This document shows, piece after piece, positions 43,052 through 51,308 of a DNA stretch of 64,000 bases (its first letter is position 1; each line of letters starts with the position of its first letter). Location: the NCBI RefSeq assembly GCF_020618775.1, contig NZ_JAESVB010000002.1, positions 496,001 through 560,000 on the forward strand. Direction: 5' to 3'. Under the pieces are notes generated by a model, which saw nothing but the letters and a program-made list of their open reading frames with translations, was not told the DNA's origin and ran no database searches. The translations under genes and the position numbers were made by a program. Origin of the DNA: Acidisoma silvae (GTDB lineage Bacteria > Pseudomonadota > Alphaproteobacteria > Acetobacterales > Acetobacteraceae).

Positions 43052-43960
43052 ATGCGCAAACTGCTCCAGGGCGCCGCCTGTTCGGCGCTTTTCGGCTTCG
43101 CGACGCTCGTCGCGTCCAGCGCTTCCGCGCTGGCAGCCAGCCCCTGCCCGGGCGGCGTCATCCATTACGGCGTCATCCCCTATGATGCCTCGGCCGCCTT
43201 CGTGCCGCTGTATCACAAGATCGCGGACCTCATCTCCAAGCAGATGGGCTGCCCGGTCGATCTGGAAATCGGTACCAGCTACAATGCGACCATCGAAGCC
43301 ATGCGCGCCGGCAAGGTCGACATCGCCGAATTCGGTCCGCTGAGCTATATCCTGGCGTCCAAGATCGCCGGCGCGCAGGTCGTCGCGACCTATGCCAAGC
43401 CGGACGGCACGCCCGATACCTATACCGCCAGCGTCGTCACCTGGCCGGGCTCCGGCATCACCACCCTGAAGGGCGTTGCCGGCCATACTTTCGCCTATTC
43501 CGACCCCGCTTCGACCTCCGGCCATCTTTTCCCGGCCTATGCGCTGAAGAGCGCCGGCATCGACCCCGACCATGGCGTTCAGGCCGTTTATGCCGGCAGC
43601 CATACGGCGAGCTATGAGGCCCTGCTGCATCACAAGGTGCAGGCCGGCGAAATCAACAGCCAGGAAATCATTTCTGCCCAGGTCGCCGGCATCTATCAGC
43701 CGTCCGACTTCGTGACGCTGTGGACCAGCGCCCCGATTCCTGATGACCCGGTGACGGTGCGCGGCAATCTGCCCGCCGCCTACAAGGCCAAGCTCGCCGA
43801 TGTGCTCGGTCATCTCGACCTTTCCAGCATCCCGGCGGCCGAGCTCAAGATCACCGGCCTTAAGGGCAAAGGTTACGTCGCCATCGATGACAAGGCCTAT
43901 GACGGCATCCGCAGCCTCGTCTCGGTGCTGCATCTTGACCTCGCCAAGATGGGTTCATGA
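43052..43960 (+). CDS. phnD: Phosphonate ABC transporter binding protein PhnD
   Basis: A 302-residue periplasmic binding protein starting at ATG 43052, where the frame gives a proper signal peptide (LLQGAACSALFGFATLVASS, cleavage near ALAAS). IHYGVIPYDASAAFVPLYHK, VDLEIGTSYNATIEAMRAGK and VDIAEFGPLSYILASKIAG are PhnD features, and AYSDPASTSGHLFPAYALKS is the ligand-pocket segment with S-x-S-G/TSGH. It delivers phosphonates to PhnCE. It overlaps phnC by 4 nt. Confidence 0.93.
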   Translation: MRKLLQGAACSALFGFATLVASSASALAASPCPGGVIHYGVIPYDASAAFVPLYHKIADLISKQMGCPVDLEIGTSYNATIEAMRAGKVDIAEFGPLSYILASKIAGAQVVATYAKPDGTPDTYTASVVTWPGSGITTLKGVAGHTFAYSDPASTSGHLFPAYALKSAGIDPDHGVQAVYAGSHTASYEALLHHKVQAGEINSQEIISAQVAGIYQPSDFVTLWTSAPIPDDPVTVRGNLPAAYKAKLADVLGHLDLSSIPAAELKITGLKGKGYVAIDDKAYDGIRSLVSVLHLDLAKMGS

Positions 43961-44727
43961 GCCAACCGCTCATTGAGGTTTCCGGCCTGGCCATGCGCTA
44001 CCCCACGGGGCGCATGGCTTTGACGGATGCAAGCCTGACGGTGAACGCCGGCGAATTGGTCGTCATTCTGGGCGCCAATGGCTGCGGCAAGTCAACGCTG
44101 CTGCGCTGCGTCGCCGGCATGCTGCAGCCGACAGCCGGCCGCGTCACCGTTGCCGGCAGCCCGATCTCGAACTTGACGGGGCAACGTCTGGCCGACGCGC
44201 GCATGGCGCTCGGCATGGTGTTTCAGAACGCGAATCTGGTGAAGCGCCGCAGCGTCATCGCCAATGTCATGGCCGGCACGCTGGGCCGGCACCGGAACTG
44301 GAAGACGGCGCTCGGCTTGCTGCCGCACAGCGAAAGGCCCTTCGCGGAACGCTGCCTGGACGAAGTGGGCTTGCTCGGCTTCGCCGACCAGCGCGCCGGC
44401 ACGCTGTCCGGCGGTCAGGCGCAGCGGTGCTCCGTCGCGCGCGCGCTCGCTCAACGCCCGCTGGCTTTGCTGGCGGATGAGCCGGTGGCCGCCTTGGACC
44501 CGGAAGCCGCCGAAGGACTGATGAGCCTGCTGAAGCGCCTGGCGCATGAGGACGGATTGGGCATTCTCTGCGTGCTGCATCAGCCCGATCTGGCGCGCCG
44601 CCATGCCGACCGCATTCTCGGCATGAAAGACGGCCGCGTGCTGTTCGACGAAAAGCCCAGCGATGTGCAGGAAGTCGCCGTCTCGGCCCTTTACGCCAAA
44701 GCGCCGCTCGAAACCCTGCCCGCGTGA
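43957..44727 (+). CDS. phnC: Phosphonate ABC transporter ATPase PhnC
   Basis: A 256-residue ABC ATPase. Walker A is GANGCGKST, the signature is LSGGQAQRCSVARALAQRPL, Walker B is ALLADEPVAALDPEAAE and the switch His is in CVLHQPDLARRHADRI. MVFQNANLVKRRSVIANVMA then GTLGRHRNWKTALGLL is characteristic of PhnC. It energises uptake of phosphonates by PhnE. Order phnD-C-E matches a standard phn transporter. Confidence 0.94.
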   Translation: MSQPLIEVSGLAMRYPTGRMALTDASLTVNAGELVVILGANGCGKSTLLRCVAGMLQPTAGRVTVAGSPISNLTGQRLADARMALGMVFQNANLVKRRSVIANVMAGTLGRHRNWKTALGLLPHSERPFAERCLDEVGLLGFADQRAGTLSGGQAQRCSVARALAQRPLALLADEPVAALDPEAAEGLMSLLKRLAHEDGLGILCVLHQPDLARRHADRILGMKDGRVLFDEKPSDVQEVAVSALYAKAPLETLPA

Positions 44728-44759
44728 ACCGGCTGCCCGGAATAGGTTGAATTGACATC

Positions 44760-45572
44760 ATGCTGAACACCGCTTCCGTGAACGACGTGCTGCCCGGTGC
44801 TGCCCAGGCGCGACGGCGCCTGCATCCCATGACCTTCGTGCTGCTTTTTCTGGGTGCGGCGCTGTTCCTGCAATCGGCCTTCGTGGTCCATGCCCGGCCG
44901 CAGGATCTGATCACGGGTGCCGCCGGCATCGCCGATATCCTGCACCGCTCCTTCCCGCCGGATTTCGCGGGCCTGCCTGACGCGCTGTGGCCGGCGCTTG
45001 AGACGATCGACATGGGCATTTTCGGCACGGCTATTGCCCTGGTCTTCGCCCTGCCGCTGGCGCTGATCGCGGCGCGCAATACCACGCCGGCCAAGCCGCT
45101 TTATTTCCTGGCGCGCGGCCTCATCGCGCTGGCTCGCGTCGTGCCCGATCTGGTCTGGGCGCTGATCTTCGTCACCGCCGTCGGCCTCGGCCCCTTCCCC
45201 GGCGCGCTCGCCATCGTCATCCACAGCCTTGGCATGATGGGGCGGCTGTTCGCTGAAACCATCGAGGATATCGACATGGGGCCGGTGGAAGCATTGACCA
45301 TGACGGGCGCCAGCCGCCTCGCCGTTTTCAGCCATGGCGTTATCCCGACCGTGATGCCGTCGCTGCTCGGCATTACGCTCTATCGTCTGGATGAGAATAT
45401 CCGTTCCTCGCTCATCCTTGGCTTCGTCGGCGCCGGCGGCATCGGCTTTCAGCTTCTGACGGCGATGAACCTGTTCCAGTATCGCACCGTCTCCATGCTG
45501 CTCGTGCTGACCTTCATCATCGTCGTCGGTGCCGAGCGCATCTCCGCTGCCTTGCGGCAGCGGATTGCATAG
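44760..45572 (+). CDS. phnE: Phosphonate ABC transporter permease PhnE
   Basis: A 270-residue permease with about six spans. MTFVLLFLGAALFLQSAFVV is the first; ETIDMGIFGTAIALVFALPL, ARVVPDLVWALIFVTAVGLG and LGFVGAGGIGFQLLTAMNLF are later membrane parts. The inner-membrane coupling motif EALTMTGASRLAVFSHGVIP (E-A-x-x-x-x-G) is present. The 32-nt gap after phnC contains no obvious promoter. Only one phnE is present here. Confidence 0.93.
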   Translation: MLNTASVNDVLPGAAQARRRLHPMTFVLLFLGAALFLQSAFVVHARPQDLITGAAGIADILHRSFPPDFAGLPDALWPALETIDMGIFGTAIALVFALPLALIAARNTTPAKPLYFLARGLIALARVVPDLVWALIFVTAVGLGPFPGALAIVIHSLGMMGRLFAETIEDIDMGPVEALTMTGASRLAVFSHGVIPTVMPSLLGITLYRLDENIRSSLILGFVGAGGIGFQLLTAMNLFQYRTVSMLLVLTFIIVVGAERISAALRQRIA

Positions 45573-45584
45573 GCAGGCGACCGG

Positions 45585-46730
45585 TCAATGCAGGCGGGCA
45601 GCCCCTTCGGCCGAGAGATAGGCCAGCTTCCCGCCGGCAATGGTCGCGACGATACGCGGGGCAGGCTCGGTGCTGACCACCACCAGATCGCCGCGCAGGC
45701 CGGGCGCGATGCGACCGCGATCGGCCAGCCCCGCCGCCTTCGCCGGATTGGCCGAGATCAGCGCCCAACGCTCAGCCAAGCCGTTCTCGCCATGACGCTC
45801 AGCCATGATGAAGGCAGCGCGCAGCATCGCCGGGTAGAAATAATCGCTCGTCAGAATATCGCAGAAACCGGCTTCCACCGTCTCGGCCGCGCCGGACCAG
45901 CCCATATGCGATCCGCCGCGCACGACATTGGGACTGCCCATGATGACGTGATCGCCGGCCTCGGTCGCGGCCTTTGCCACCTCGATGCTCATGGGGAAGT
46001 CGGAAATGCGGGCACCCATGGCACGGAAAGCGTCGCGATCCGCGACGGTCGCATCATCATGGCTCGCCATGGGCAGACCGGCCTGGCGGGCGGCTTCCGC
46101 CAGACGCGCCATGGCCGCCGGCACCTGATCCGCCAGCTTGCCGATTTCGGTCGCATGCGCCCGAAAGGCATCGAGTTTCATGCCCGCGCGCTCGCTGTAT
46201 TTCGCACCGGCCGCGTCATTGCCCATCTTCCGCAGAATGGTCGGCGTGTGATCGTTGATGGAAAACAGATGCACATCGCCGTTCTCGATGCCCCGCAGGG
46301 CGAGATCGAGCGCCGGCAGGTTGTAGGTTTCCCAGCGCAGATGAATGCGCATGTCGCAGCTCTGACGCGGACGATTGGCGCGCAGCGCCGCCAACAGGCT
46401 AGTCCAGGTTTCGGCGCTGCGCAGCCCCTGCTCCCAGGACAAGGTCACGCCATGAAAGGTTGTGGTGATGCCGTTGGCGAGCAGCTGCGCCTCGGTCTCG
46501 GCCACCGCCAGATCCATCGGGAAGCTGACGCCGGGGCGCGGCTGCACCTGCCGCTCGAAGGCGTCGCCATGCAGGTCGATGATGCCGGGCAGAACCAGCA
46601 GGCCGGAGGCATCGATGCGGCGCCCAGCGCCGGACGCCTCGGCAATAAGGCCGTCCCGCACACCGATATCGGCGGCGACCAGCCCCTGATCGGCCAGCAG
46701 GGCGCGTCCACCCGTGATCGCAAGTTCCAT
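45585..46730 (-). CDS. phnM: PhnM-like amidohydrolase, extra copy on the opposite strand
   Basis: A 381-residue amidohydrolase-superfamily protein. LVLPGIIDLHGDAFERQVQP then RPGVSFPMDLAVAETEAQLL carries the H-x-x-x-x-E-R motif of PhnM, and MASHDDATVADRDAFRAMGA, GSPNVVRGGSHMGWSGAA and CDILTSDYFYPAMLRAAFIM are typical. In C-P lyase pathways PhnM removes pyrophosphate from the ribose phosphonate 5-triphosphate intermediate. A second phnM lies in the operon at 51305. This copy is divergent from phnG and convergent with phnE, and differs clearly (for example LHGDAFER here, LHTDNLER there), so it may act on another substrate. Confidence 0.85.
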   Translation of the reverse strand: MELAITGGRALLADQGLVAADIGVRDGLIAEASGAGRRIDASGLLVLPGIIDLHGDAFERQVQPRPGVSFPMDLAVAETEAQLLANGITTTFHGVTLSWEQGLRSAETWTSLLAALRANRPRQSCDMRIHLRWETYNLPALDLALRGIENGDVHLFSINDHTPTILRKMGNDAAGAKYSERAGMKLDAFRAHATEIGKLADQVPAAMARLAEAARQAGLPMASHDDATVADRDAFRAMGARISDFPMSIEVAKAATEAGDHVIMGSPNVVRGGSHMGWSGAAETVEAGFCDILTSDYFYPAMLRAAFIMAERHGENGLAERWALISANPAKAAGLADRGRIAPGLRGDLVVVSTEPAPRIVATIAGGKLAYLSAEGAARLH

Positions 46731-46761
46731 GACTTAGCCTTCCTTTTTCGTCGTCCGGTCG

Positions 46762-46779
46762 ATGTCAATCGATTGTCAT
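46762..46779 (+). promoter_or_regulatory. PHO-box-like direct repeat upstream of phnG
   Basis: ATGTCAA (46762-46768), TCGA, TTGTCAT (46773-46779): two 7-mers related to CTGTCAT with the 4-nt spacer and 11-bp period of a PhoB binding site. It lies between the divergent extra phnM (starts at 46730) and phnG (starts at 46836). In many bacteria PhoB activates phn operons under phosphate limitation. Confidence 0.5.
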
Positions 46780-46803
46780 TGACTTTAACCGGACAGGTCG
46801 TAA

Positions 46804-46823
46804 TGTCTAGACGTCTAGATGAA
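46804..46823 (+). promoter_or_regulatory. Tandem TCTAGA operator in front of phnG
   Basis: TGTCTAGACGTCTAGATGAA holds two TCTAGA palindromes (46806-46811 and 46814-46819) at 8-bp spacing. The right part, GACGTCTAGATGAA (46810-46823), is repeated with one mismatch in reverse orientation before phnD (42952-42965). It sits downstream of the PHO-type element and 13 nt before the phnG ATG, a good place for a repressor. PhnF-type GntR regulators control such operons elsewhere; no phnF gene is in the window. Confidence 0.55.
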
Positions 46824-46835
46824 TTCTGGGTGACG

Positions 46836-47291
46836 ATGTTGACACAGGACTTCTTGAACCGCCGCCGCACTTGGATGGCGACCCTTGCCCGGGCGGAGCG
46901 TTCGGCGATCGAGGCGCAGCTATCGGCAGAGCCGGCCTTGCCTGACCATACCCGCCTGCGAGGCCCGGAAGCCGGTCTCGTCATGGTGCGGGGCCGTATG
47001 GGCGGCAGCGGCGCGCCCTTCAATCTCGGAGAGATGACAGTCACGCGCTGCACCATCCGCAATGCGCGCGGCCAGATCGGCCATGCCTATATCGCCGGGC
47101 GCGACGGGCAGAAGGCGGAACTGGCAGCCGCCCTGGATGCCGCCCTGCAAGACCCGGACGATGGTGCTGGGCTTGAGGCAAGGGTGATCGCGCCTTTGGC
47201 TGAAGCCTTGACCCAGGCGGACAAGGCGATACGCGCAGAGGCGGAAGCCACGCGCGTCGATTTCTTCACTTTGGCGACGATGCGGTCATGA
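46836..47291 (+). CDS. phnG: C-P lyase core subunit PhnG
   Basis: A 151-residue protein from ATG 46836; the frame is open far to the left across the extra phnM but that part is not coding here. RRRTWMATLARAERSAIEAQ begins like PhnG, and GRMGGSGAPFNLGEMTVTRC then TIRNARGQIGHAYIAGRD is the family core. With PhnH, I and L it forms the complex that attaches phosphonate to the ribose of ATP. First gene of the phnG-N operon, overlapping phnH by 4 nt. Confidence 0.94.
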   Translation: MLTQDFLNRRRTWMATLARAERSAIEAQLSAEPALPDHTRLRGPEAGLVMVRGRMGGSGAPFNLGEMTVTRCTIRNARGQIGHAYIAGRDGQKAELAAALDAALQDPDDGAGLEARVIAPLAEALTQADKAIRAEAEATRVDFFTLATMRS

Positions 47292-47860
47292 CGCTCGAAA
47301 AACCCGGCTTTATCGATCCCGTCGCCGAAGCGCAGGCCTGCTTCCGCCTGGTGCTGCGCACCATGTCGAGCCCCGGCCAAATCGTCACGCTGGCGACCGA
47401 TGTCGCGACACCGCCGCTGGCTCCCGCCACCGCCGCCGTGCTGCTGACGCTGGTGGATGCCGAAGTCTCGCTCTGGCTGGATGAGCCCCTGGCCGATAGC
47501 TGGGACTGGCTGGCCTTCCATGCCGGCGTCGTGCGTGCCGCGGATATCGGCACGGCCGCTTTCCTCTGCACGACCGCACTGCCGCCACTGGCCGATGTGT
47601 TCGCCGGTACCGATGACGCACCGGAAACGGGTGCCACCATCATCCTGCAAGTGCCCGCGCTGGACGGCGGCCCGAAGCTGACCCTCTACGGCCCCGGTCT
47701 GGAAACGCCGATCGTGATCGCGCCGCAGGGTCTGCCTGCGGATTTCATCGCCCAATGGGAGCAGAACCACCGCCTTTTTCCGCGCGGTGTCGATCTGCTG
47801 CTCTGTGCGGGTTCTTCATTCTGTGCCCTGCCGCGAAGCGTCAGGATCGGGGAAGGCTGA
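47288..47860 (+). CDS. phnH: C-P lyase core subunit PhnH
   Basis: A 190-residue protein. PGFIDPVAEAQACFRLVLRT then MSSPGQIVTL matches the PhnH start (F-R-x-x-M-x-x-x-x-x-P-G), and RFPRGVDLLL-type NHRLFPRGVDLLLCAGSSFC then ALPRSVRI is the PhnH ending with F-P-x-G-x-D. PhnH is a subunit of the PhnGHIJ complex. ATG overlaps the phnG stop. Confidence 0.94.
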   Translation: MTLEKPGFIDPVAEAQACFRLVLRTMSSPGQIVTLATDVATPPLAPATAAVLLTLVDAEVSLWLDEPLADSWDWLAFHAGVVRAADIGTAAFLCTTALPPLADVFAGTDDAPETGATIILQVPALDGGPKLTLYGPGLETPIVIAPQGLPADFIAQWEQNHRLFPRGVDLLLCAGSSFCALPRSVRIGEG

Positions 47861-47864
47861 GACA

Positions 47865-48983
47865 ATGGCTTATGTTGCCGTCAAAGGGGGTGAGCGTGCG
47901 ATCGACGCCGCTCATGACTGGCTTGCGCGCACAAGACGCGGTGAGACAGCGGTGCCCGAGATCAAGACCGATCAGATCGCGGAACAGCTTGGCCGCGCCG
48001 TCGATCGCGTCATGGCCGAAGGCTCCTGCTACGACCGTGATCTGGCGGCGCTGGCCATCAAACAGGCCCAGGGCGATCTGATCGAGGCCGCCTTCCTGCT
48101 CCGCGCCTATCGCACCACCTTGCCACGCTTCGCCTCCTCCCGCCCGGTCGAGACGAGTGCGATGCTGATCCATCGCCGCATCTCGGCCATCTACAAGGAT
48201 CTGCCGGGTGGCCAGGTGCTGGGGCCGACCTATGACTATACGCATCGCCTGCTGGATTTCGCGCTGGCTGCTGACGCCGACAGCGCCATGGTGCCAGCGG
48301 CGGTGCCATCATCCACCGAAGCGGATCAGTCACCGCCTGCCGTCACGCCGCGCGTGCTGGATATGCTGCAAGCTGAAGGGCTAATGGGCGCCGAACCACA
48401 GAGCGACGCTGTGCCCGGCGATATCACCCGCGAACCGATGTCCTTTCCGGCCGGACGCGATATCCGTTTGCAGGCGCTGGCCCGGGGCGACGAAGGCTTT
48501 CTGCTGGCACTCGGCTATTCCACCCAGCGGGGCTACGGCAATAGCCATCCCTTCGTCGGCGAACTGCGCATGGGTGATGTCTCCATCGAAATCGAACCGC
48601 CCGAGCTTGGCTTTGCCATCGATATCGGCCGCATCACGCTGACGGAATGCGAGATGGTCAATCAATTCGGAGGATCGAAGACGGAACCGCCGCAATTCAC
48701 GCGCGGCTACGGCCTGTGCTTCGGCCATGGCGAGCGCAAGGCCATGGGCATGGCCCTGGTCGATCGTGCCATGCGCGCCGAGGAGTTGGGGGAAGACGCG
48801 GATGCGCCGGCCCAGGACATCGAATTCGTTTTGTACCACAGCGACAATATCGAGGCGACCGGCTTCGTCGAGCATCTGAAGCTGCCGCATTACGTCGATT
48901 TTCAGAGTGAACTCGAAACGATCCGTCAGATCCGGCGGCGTGCCGAGACAAAACCTGACACGGGTGCAGGAGAGCCGCAATGA
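47865..48983 (+). CDS. phnI: C-P lyase core subunit PhnI
   Basis: A 372-residue protein starting at ATG 47865, 4 nt after the phnH stop, giving MAYVAVKGGERAIDAAHDWL. Family motifs include LAALAIKQAQGDLIEAAFLL then RAYRTTLPRF, RRISAIYKDLPGGQVLGPTY, LGYSTQRGYGNSHPFVGELR and YHSDNIEATGFVEHLKLPHY. PhnI, with PhnG and PhnL, forms ribose-1-phosphonate triphosphate from ATP and phosphonate. It overlaps phnJ by 4 nt. Confidence 0.95.
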   Translation: MAYVAVKGGERAIDAAHDWLARTRRGETAVPEIKTDQIAEQLGRAVDRVMAEGSCYDRDLAALAIKQAQGDLIEAAFLLRAYRTTLPRFASSRPVETSAMLIHRRISAIYKDLPGGQVLGPTYDYTHRLLDFALAADADSAMVPAAVPSSTEADQSPPAVTPRVLDMLQAEGLMGAEPQSDAVPGDITREPMSFPAGRDIRLQALARGDEGFLLALGYSTQRGYGNSHPFVGELRMGDVSIEIEPPELGFAIDIGRITLTECEMVNQFGGSKTEPPQFTRGYGLCFGHGERKAMGMALVDRAMRAEELGEDADAPAQDIEFVLYHSDNIEATGFVEHLKLPHYVDFQSELETIRQIRRRAETKPDTGAGEPQ

Positions 48984-49825
48984 ACGGCTATAACTTCGCC
49001 TATCTGGACGAGCCGACCAAGCGCATGATCCGCCGCGCCATCCTGAAGGCCGTCGCGATCCCCGGCCATCAGGTGCCCTTCGGCGCACGCGAAATGCCTT
49101 TGCCCTATGGCTGGGGCACCGGCGGCATCCAGGTGACGGCGGCCATTCTGGGCGCGGACGACGTGCTGAAAGTCATCGACCAGGGCGCCGACGATACCAC
49201 GAACGCTGTCTCCATTCGCCGCTTCTTCTCCCACGTCGCCGGCGTTGAAACGACGACGCGGACGAGGGACGCGACGGTTATTCAGACCCGCCATCGCATT
49301 CCGGAAACGCCGCTGACTGGCGACCAGATCCTGGTCTATCAGGTGCCGCTGCCGGAGCCGCTGGCGAAGCTGGAACCCAGCCGCGCCGAGACGAAGCAGA
49401 TGCATGCGCTGGCCGATTACGGGCTGATGCATGTGAAGCTGTATGAGGATATCGCGCGCTTCGGCCATGTCACCATTTCCTATGACTATCCGGTGATGGT
49501 GAACGGTCGCTATCTGATGTCGCCCTCGCCCATCCCCGCCTTCGACACGCTGAAGATGAACCGCATGCCGGCACTGCAATTGTTCGGCGCGGGGCGCGAA
49601 AAACGCATCTACGCCGTGCCGCCCTATACCACCGTGCGGCCGCTGGATTTCGACGATCATCCCTTCAGCCTGACCCGCGCGCCTCATGCCTGCGCGCTAT
49701 GCGGTGCGACGAACAGCTATCTGGATGAGGTCGTGACCGACGATCGCGGCAGCCGCATGTTCGTCTGCTCCGACACCGATTACTGCGCCGACAGACGCGG
49801 TGAGATGGAAGGAGACGCGTCATGA
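48980..49825 (+). CDS. phnJ: Radical SAM C-P lyase PhnJ
   Basis: A 281-residue protein that breaks the carbon-phosphorus bond. YNFAYLDEPTKRMIRRAILK then AVAIPGHQVPFGAREMPLPY and GWGTGGIQVTAAILG are the highly conserved PhnJ opening. The C-terminal Cys set is C-x2-C-x21-C-x5-C (CALC near residue 238, then CSDTDYC), the same spacing as in the characterised enzyme: three ligands for the iron-sulfur cluster and a catalytic Cys. All key residues are present, so the enzyme should be active. Confidence 0.96.
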   Translation: MNGYNFAYLDEPTKRMIRRAILKAVAIPGHQVPFGAREMPLPYGWGTGGIQVTAAILGADDVLKVIDQGADDTTNAVSIRRFFSHVAGVETTTRTRDATVIQTRHRIPETPLTGDQILVYQVPLPEPLAKLEPSRAETKQMHALADYGLMHVKLYEDIARFGHVTISYDYPVMVNGRYLMSPSPIPAFDTLKMNRMPALQLFGAGREKRIYAVPPYTTVRPLDFDDHPFSLTRAPHACALCGATNSYLDEVVTDDRGSRMFVCSDTDYCADRRGEMEGDAS

Positions 49826-50595
49826 CCCTTCCCCTCCTTGAAGCGCATGACCTGCAACTGCAATTCGGGTCCATTCGCGCGCTGGACCATGTCTCCATGG
49901 CGCTTTGGCCGGGTGAGGTGCTAGCCATCGTCGGCGAAAGCGGCTCCGGCAAGACGACGCTGCTGAAAGTGCTGTCCGGCAGCGACAAGCCCGATGCCGG
50001 TCAGGTTCTGTATCGCGATCCGGAACTGGCGCTGCACGACGTCCATGCCATGGGCGCGCCACAATTGCGCGCCCTGCATCGCTCCGACTGGGGGTTTGTG
50101 CAACAGAACCCGCGCGACGCGCTGCGCATGGGCGTTTCGGCCGGCGGCAATGTCGGCGAGCGGCTGATGGCGCAGGGAGACCGAAACTACGGCAATATCC
50201 GTCAGGTCGCGCTGGACTGGCTGGCCCAGGTCGAAATCGACGGCCGCCGGATAGACGATCTGCCGCGCACCTTCTCGGGCGGTATGCTGCAACGCCTGCA
50301 AATTGCGCGCACGCTCGCGACCCATCCGCGTCTGGTCTTCATGGATGAACCGACCGGCGGGCTGGATGTCTCGGTGCAGGCAAAACTGCTCGACCTTATC
50401 CGCTCCCTCGTCTCCCGCCTCGGCCTCGCCGTCATTCTGGTGACGCATGATATCGCCGTCGCGCGGCTGCTGGCCGGGCGCATTCTGGTCATGCGGCGCG
50501 GCCAGGTGGTGGAAACGGGCTTGACCGATCAGGTGCTGGACGATCCGCAGCATCCCTATACGCAGCTTCTCGTCAGTTCGGTGCTCCAGGCATGA
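49822..50595 (+). CDS. phnK: C-P lyase ABC protein PhnK
   Basis: A 257-residue ABC-type ATPase. Walker A is GESGSGKTTLLKVLSG, signature FSGGMLQRLQIARTLATHPR, Walker B LVFMDEPTGGLDVSVQAKLL. WGFVQQNPRDALRMGVSAGG then NVGERLMAQGDRNYGNIR is typical of PhnK. PhnK binds the PhnGHIJ core complex and is not a transporter part. It overlaps its neighbours by 4 nt. Confidence 0.95.
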   Translation: MTLPLLEAHDLQLQFGSIRALDHVSMALWPGEVLAIVGESGSGKTTLLKVLSGSDKPDAGQVLYRDPELALHDVHAMGAPQLRALHRSDWGFVQQNPRDALRMGVSAGGNVGERLMAQGDRNYGNIRQVALDWLAQVEIDGRRIDDLPRTFSGGMLQRLQIARTLATHPRLVFMDEPTGGLDVSVQAKLLDLIRSLVSRLGLAVILVTHDIAVARLLAGRILVMRRGQVVETGLTDQVLDDPQHPYTQLLVSSVLQA

Positions 50596-51308
50596 TGAAC
50601 ACGGCCGGCCATCCCATGCTGAAAACCCATGGCGTCCACAAATCCTTCACCCTGCATCTGCAAGGCGGCACCACCATGCCGGTGCTGGAGAATGTGGAGC
50701 TGACCGTCAATTCCGGCGAATGCGTCGTGCTGTCCGGCCCGTCCGGCGCCGGCAAGTCCACCCTCATGCGCAGCCTTTACGGCAATTACCGCGTGGGCGA
50801 GGGCAGCATCCTCATCCGCCACCAGGATAGTTGGGTTGATCTGGCGACCGCCGATCCGCGCAGCATCCTGGCCGTGCGTCGCGATACGCTGGGCTATGTC
50901 AGCCAGTTCCTGCGCGTGGTGCCGCGCGTGCCGACCATCGAAATCGTGGCCGAGGCCCTGACGCTGCGTGGCGCCGATCATGCGGAAGCCGTCACCCGCG
51001 CCCGCACCCTGCTGCTGCGCCTTAACCTGCCGGAGCGGCTGCATAACCTGCCCCCGGCCACCTTCTCGGGCGGTGAGCAGCAGCGCGTGAACCTCGCGCG
51101 CGGCTTCATCGGCGGCCATCCTATTTTGCTTCTGGACGAACCGACAGCCTCACTTGATGCTATTAACCGTGATGCGGTCGTGGGATTGGTGGCGGAGGCG
51201 AAAGCCGCTGGCACCGCAATCCTCGGCATCGTCCATGACCTGCCGACGCGCGACGCCATCGCGGATCGCTTGTTCAAACTTTACCCCGCGCAGATGGCCG
51301 CCGCATGA
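50592..51308 (+). CDS. phnL: C-P lyase ABC protein PhnL
   Basis: A 238-residue ABC-type ATPase. Walker A is GPSGAGKSTLMRSLYGNYRV, signature FSGGEQQRVNLARGFIGGHP, Walker B ILLLDEPTASLDAINRD. KSFTLHLQGGTTMPVLENVE and LGYVSQFLRVVPRVPTIEIV are PhnL family features. It supports the first steps of the C-P lyase pathway. It is in the tightly overlapping phnGHIJKLMN series. Confidence 0.95.
   Translation: MMNTAGHPMLKTHGVHKSFTLHLQGGTTMPVLENVELTVNSGECVVLSGPSGAGKSTLMRSLYGNYRVGEGSILIRHQDSWVDLATADPRSILAVRRDTLGYVSQFLRVVPRVPTIEIVAEALTLRGADHAEAVTRARTLLLRLNLPERLHNLPPATFSGGEQQRVNLARGFIGGHPILLLDEPTASLDAINRDAVVGLVAEAKAAGTAILGIVHDLPTRDAIADRLFKLYPAQMAAA

Noticed and set aside
45588-46800. Open plus-strand frame joined to the start of phnG
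   Set aside because: It runs antisense to the extra phnM; PhnG similarity begins only at the ATG at 46836.
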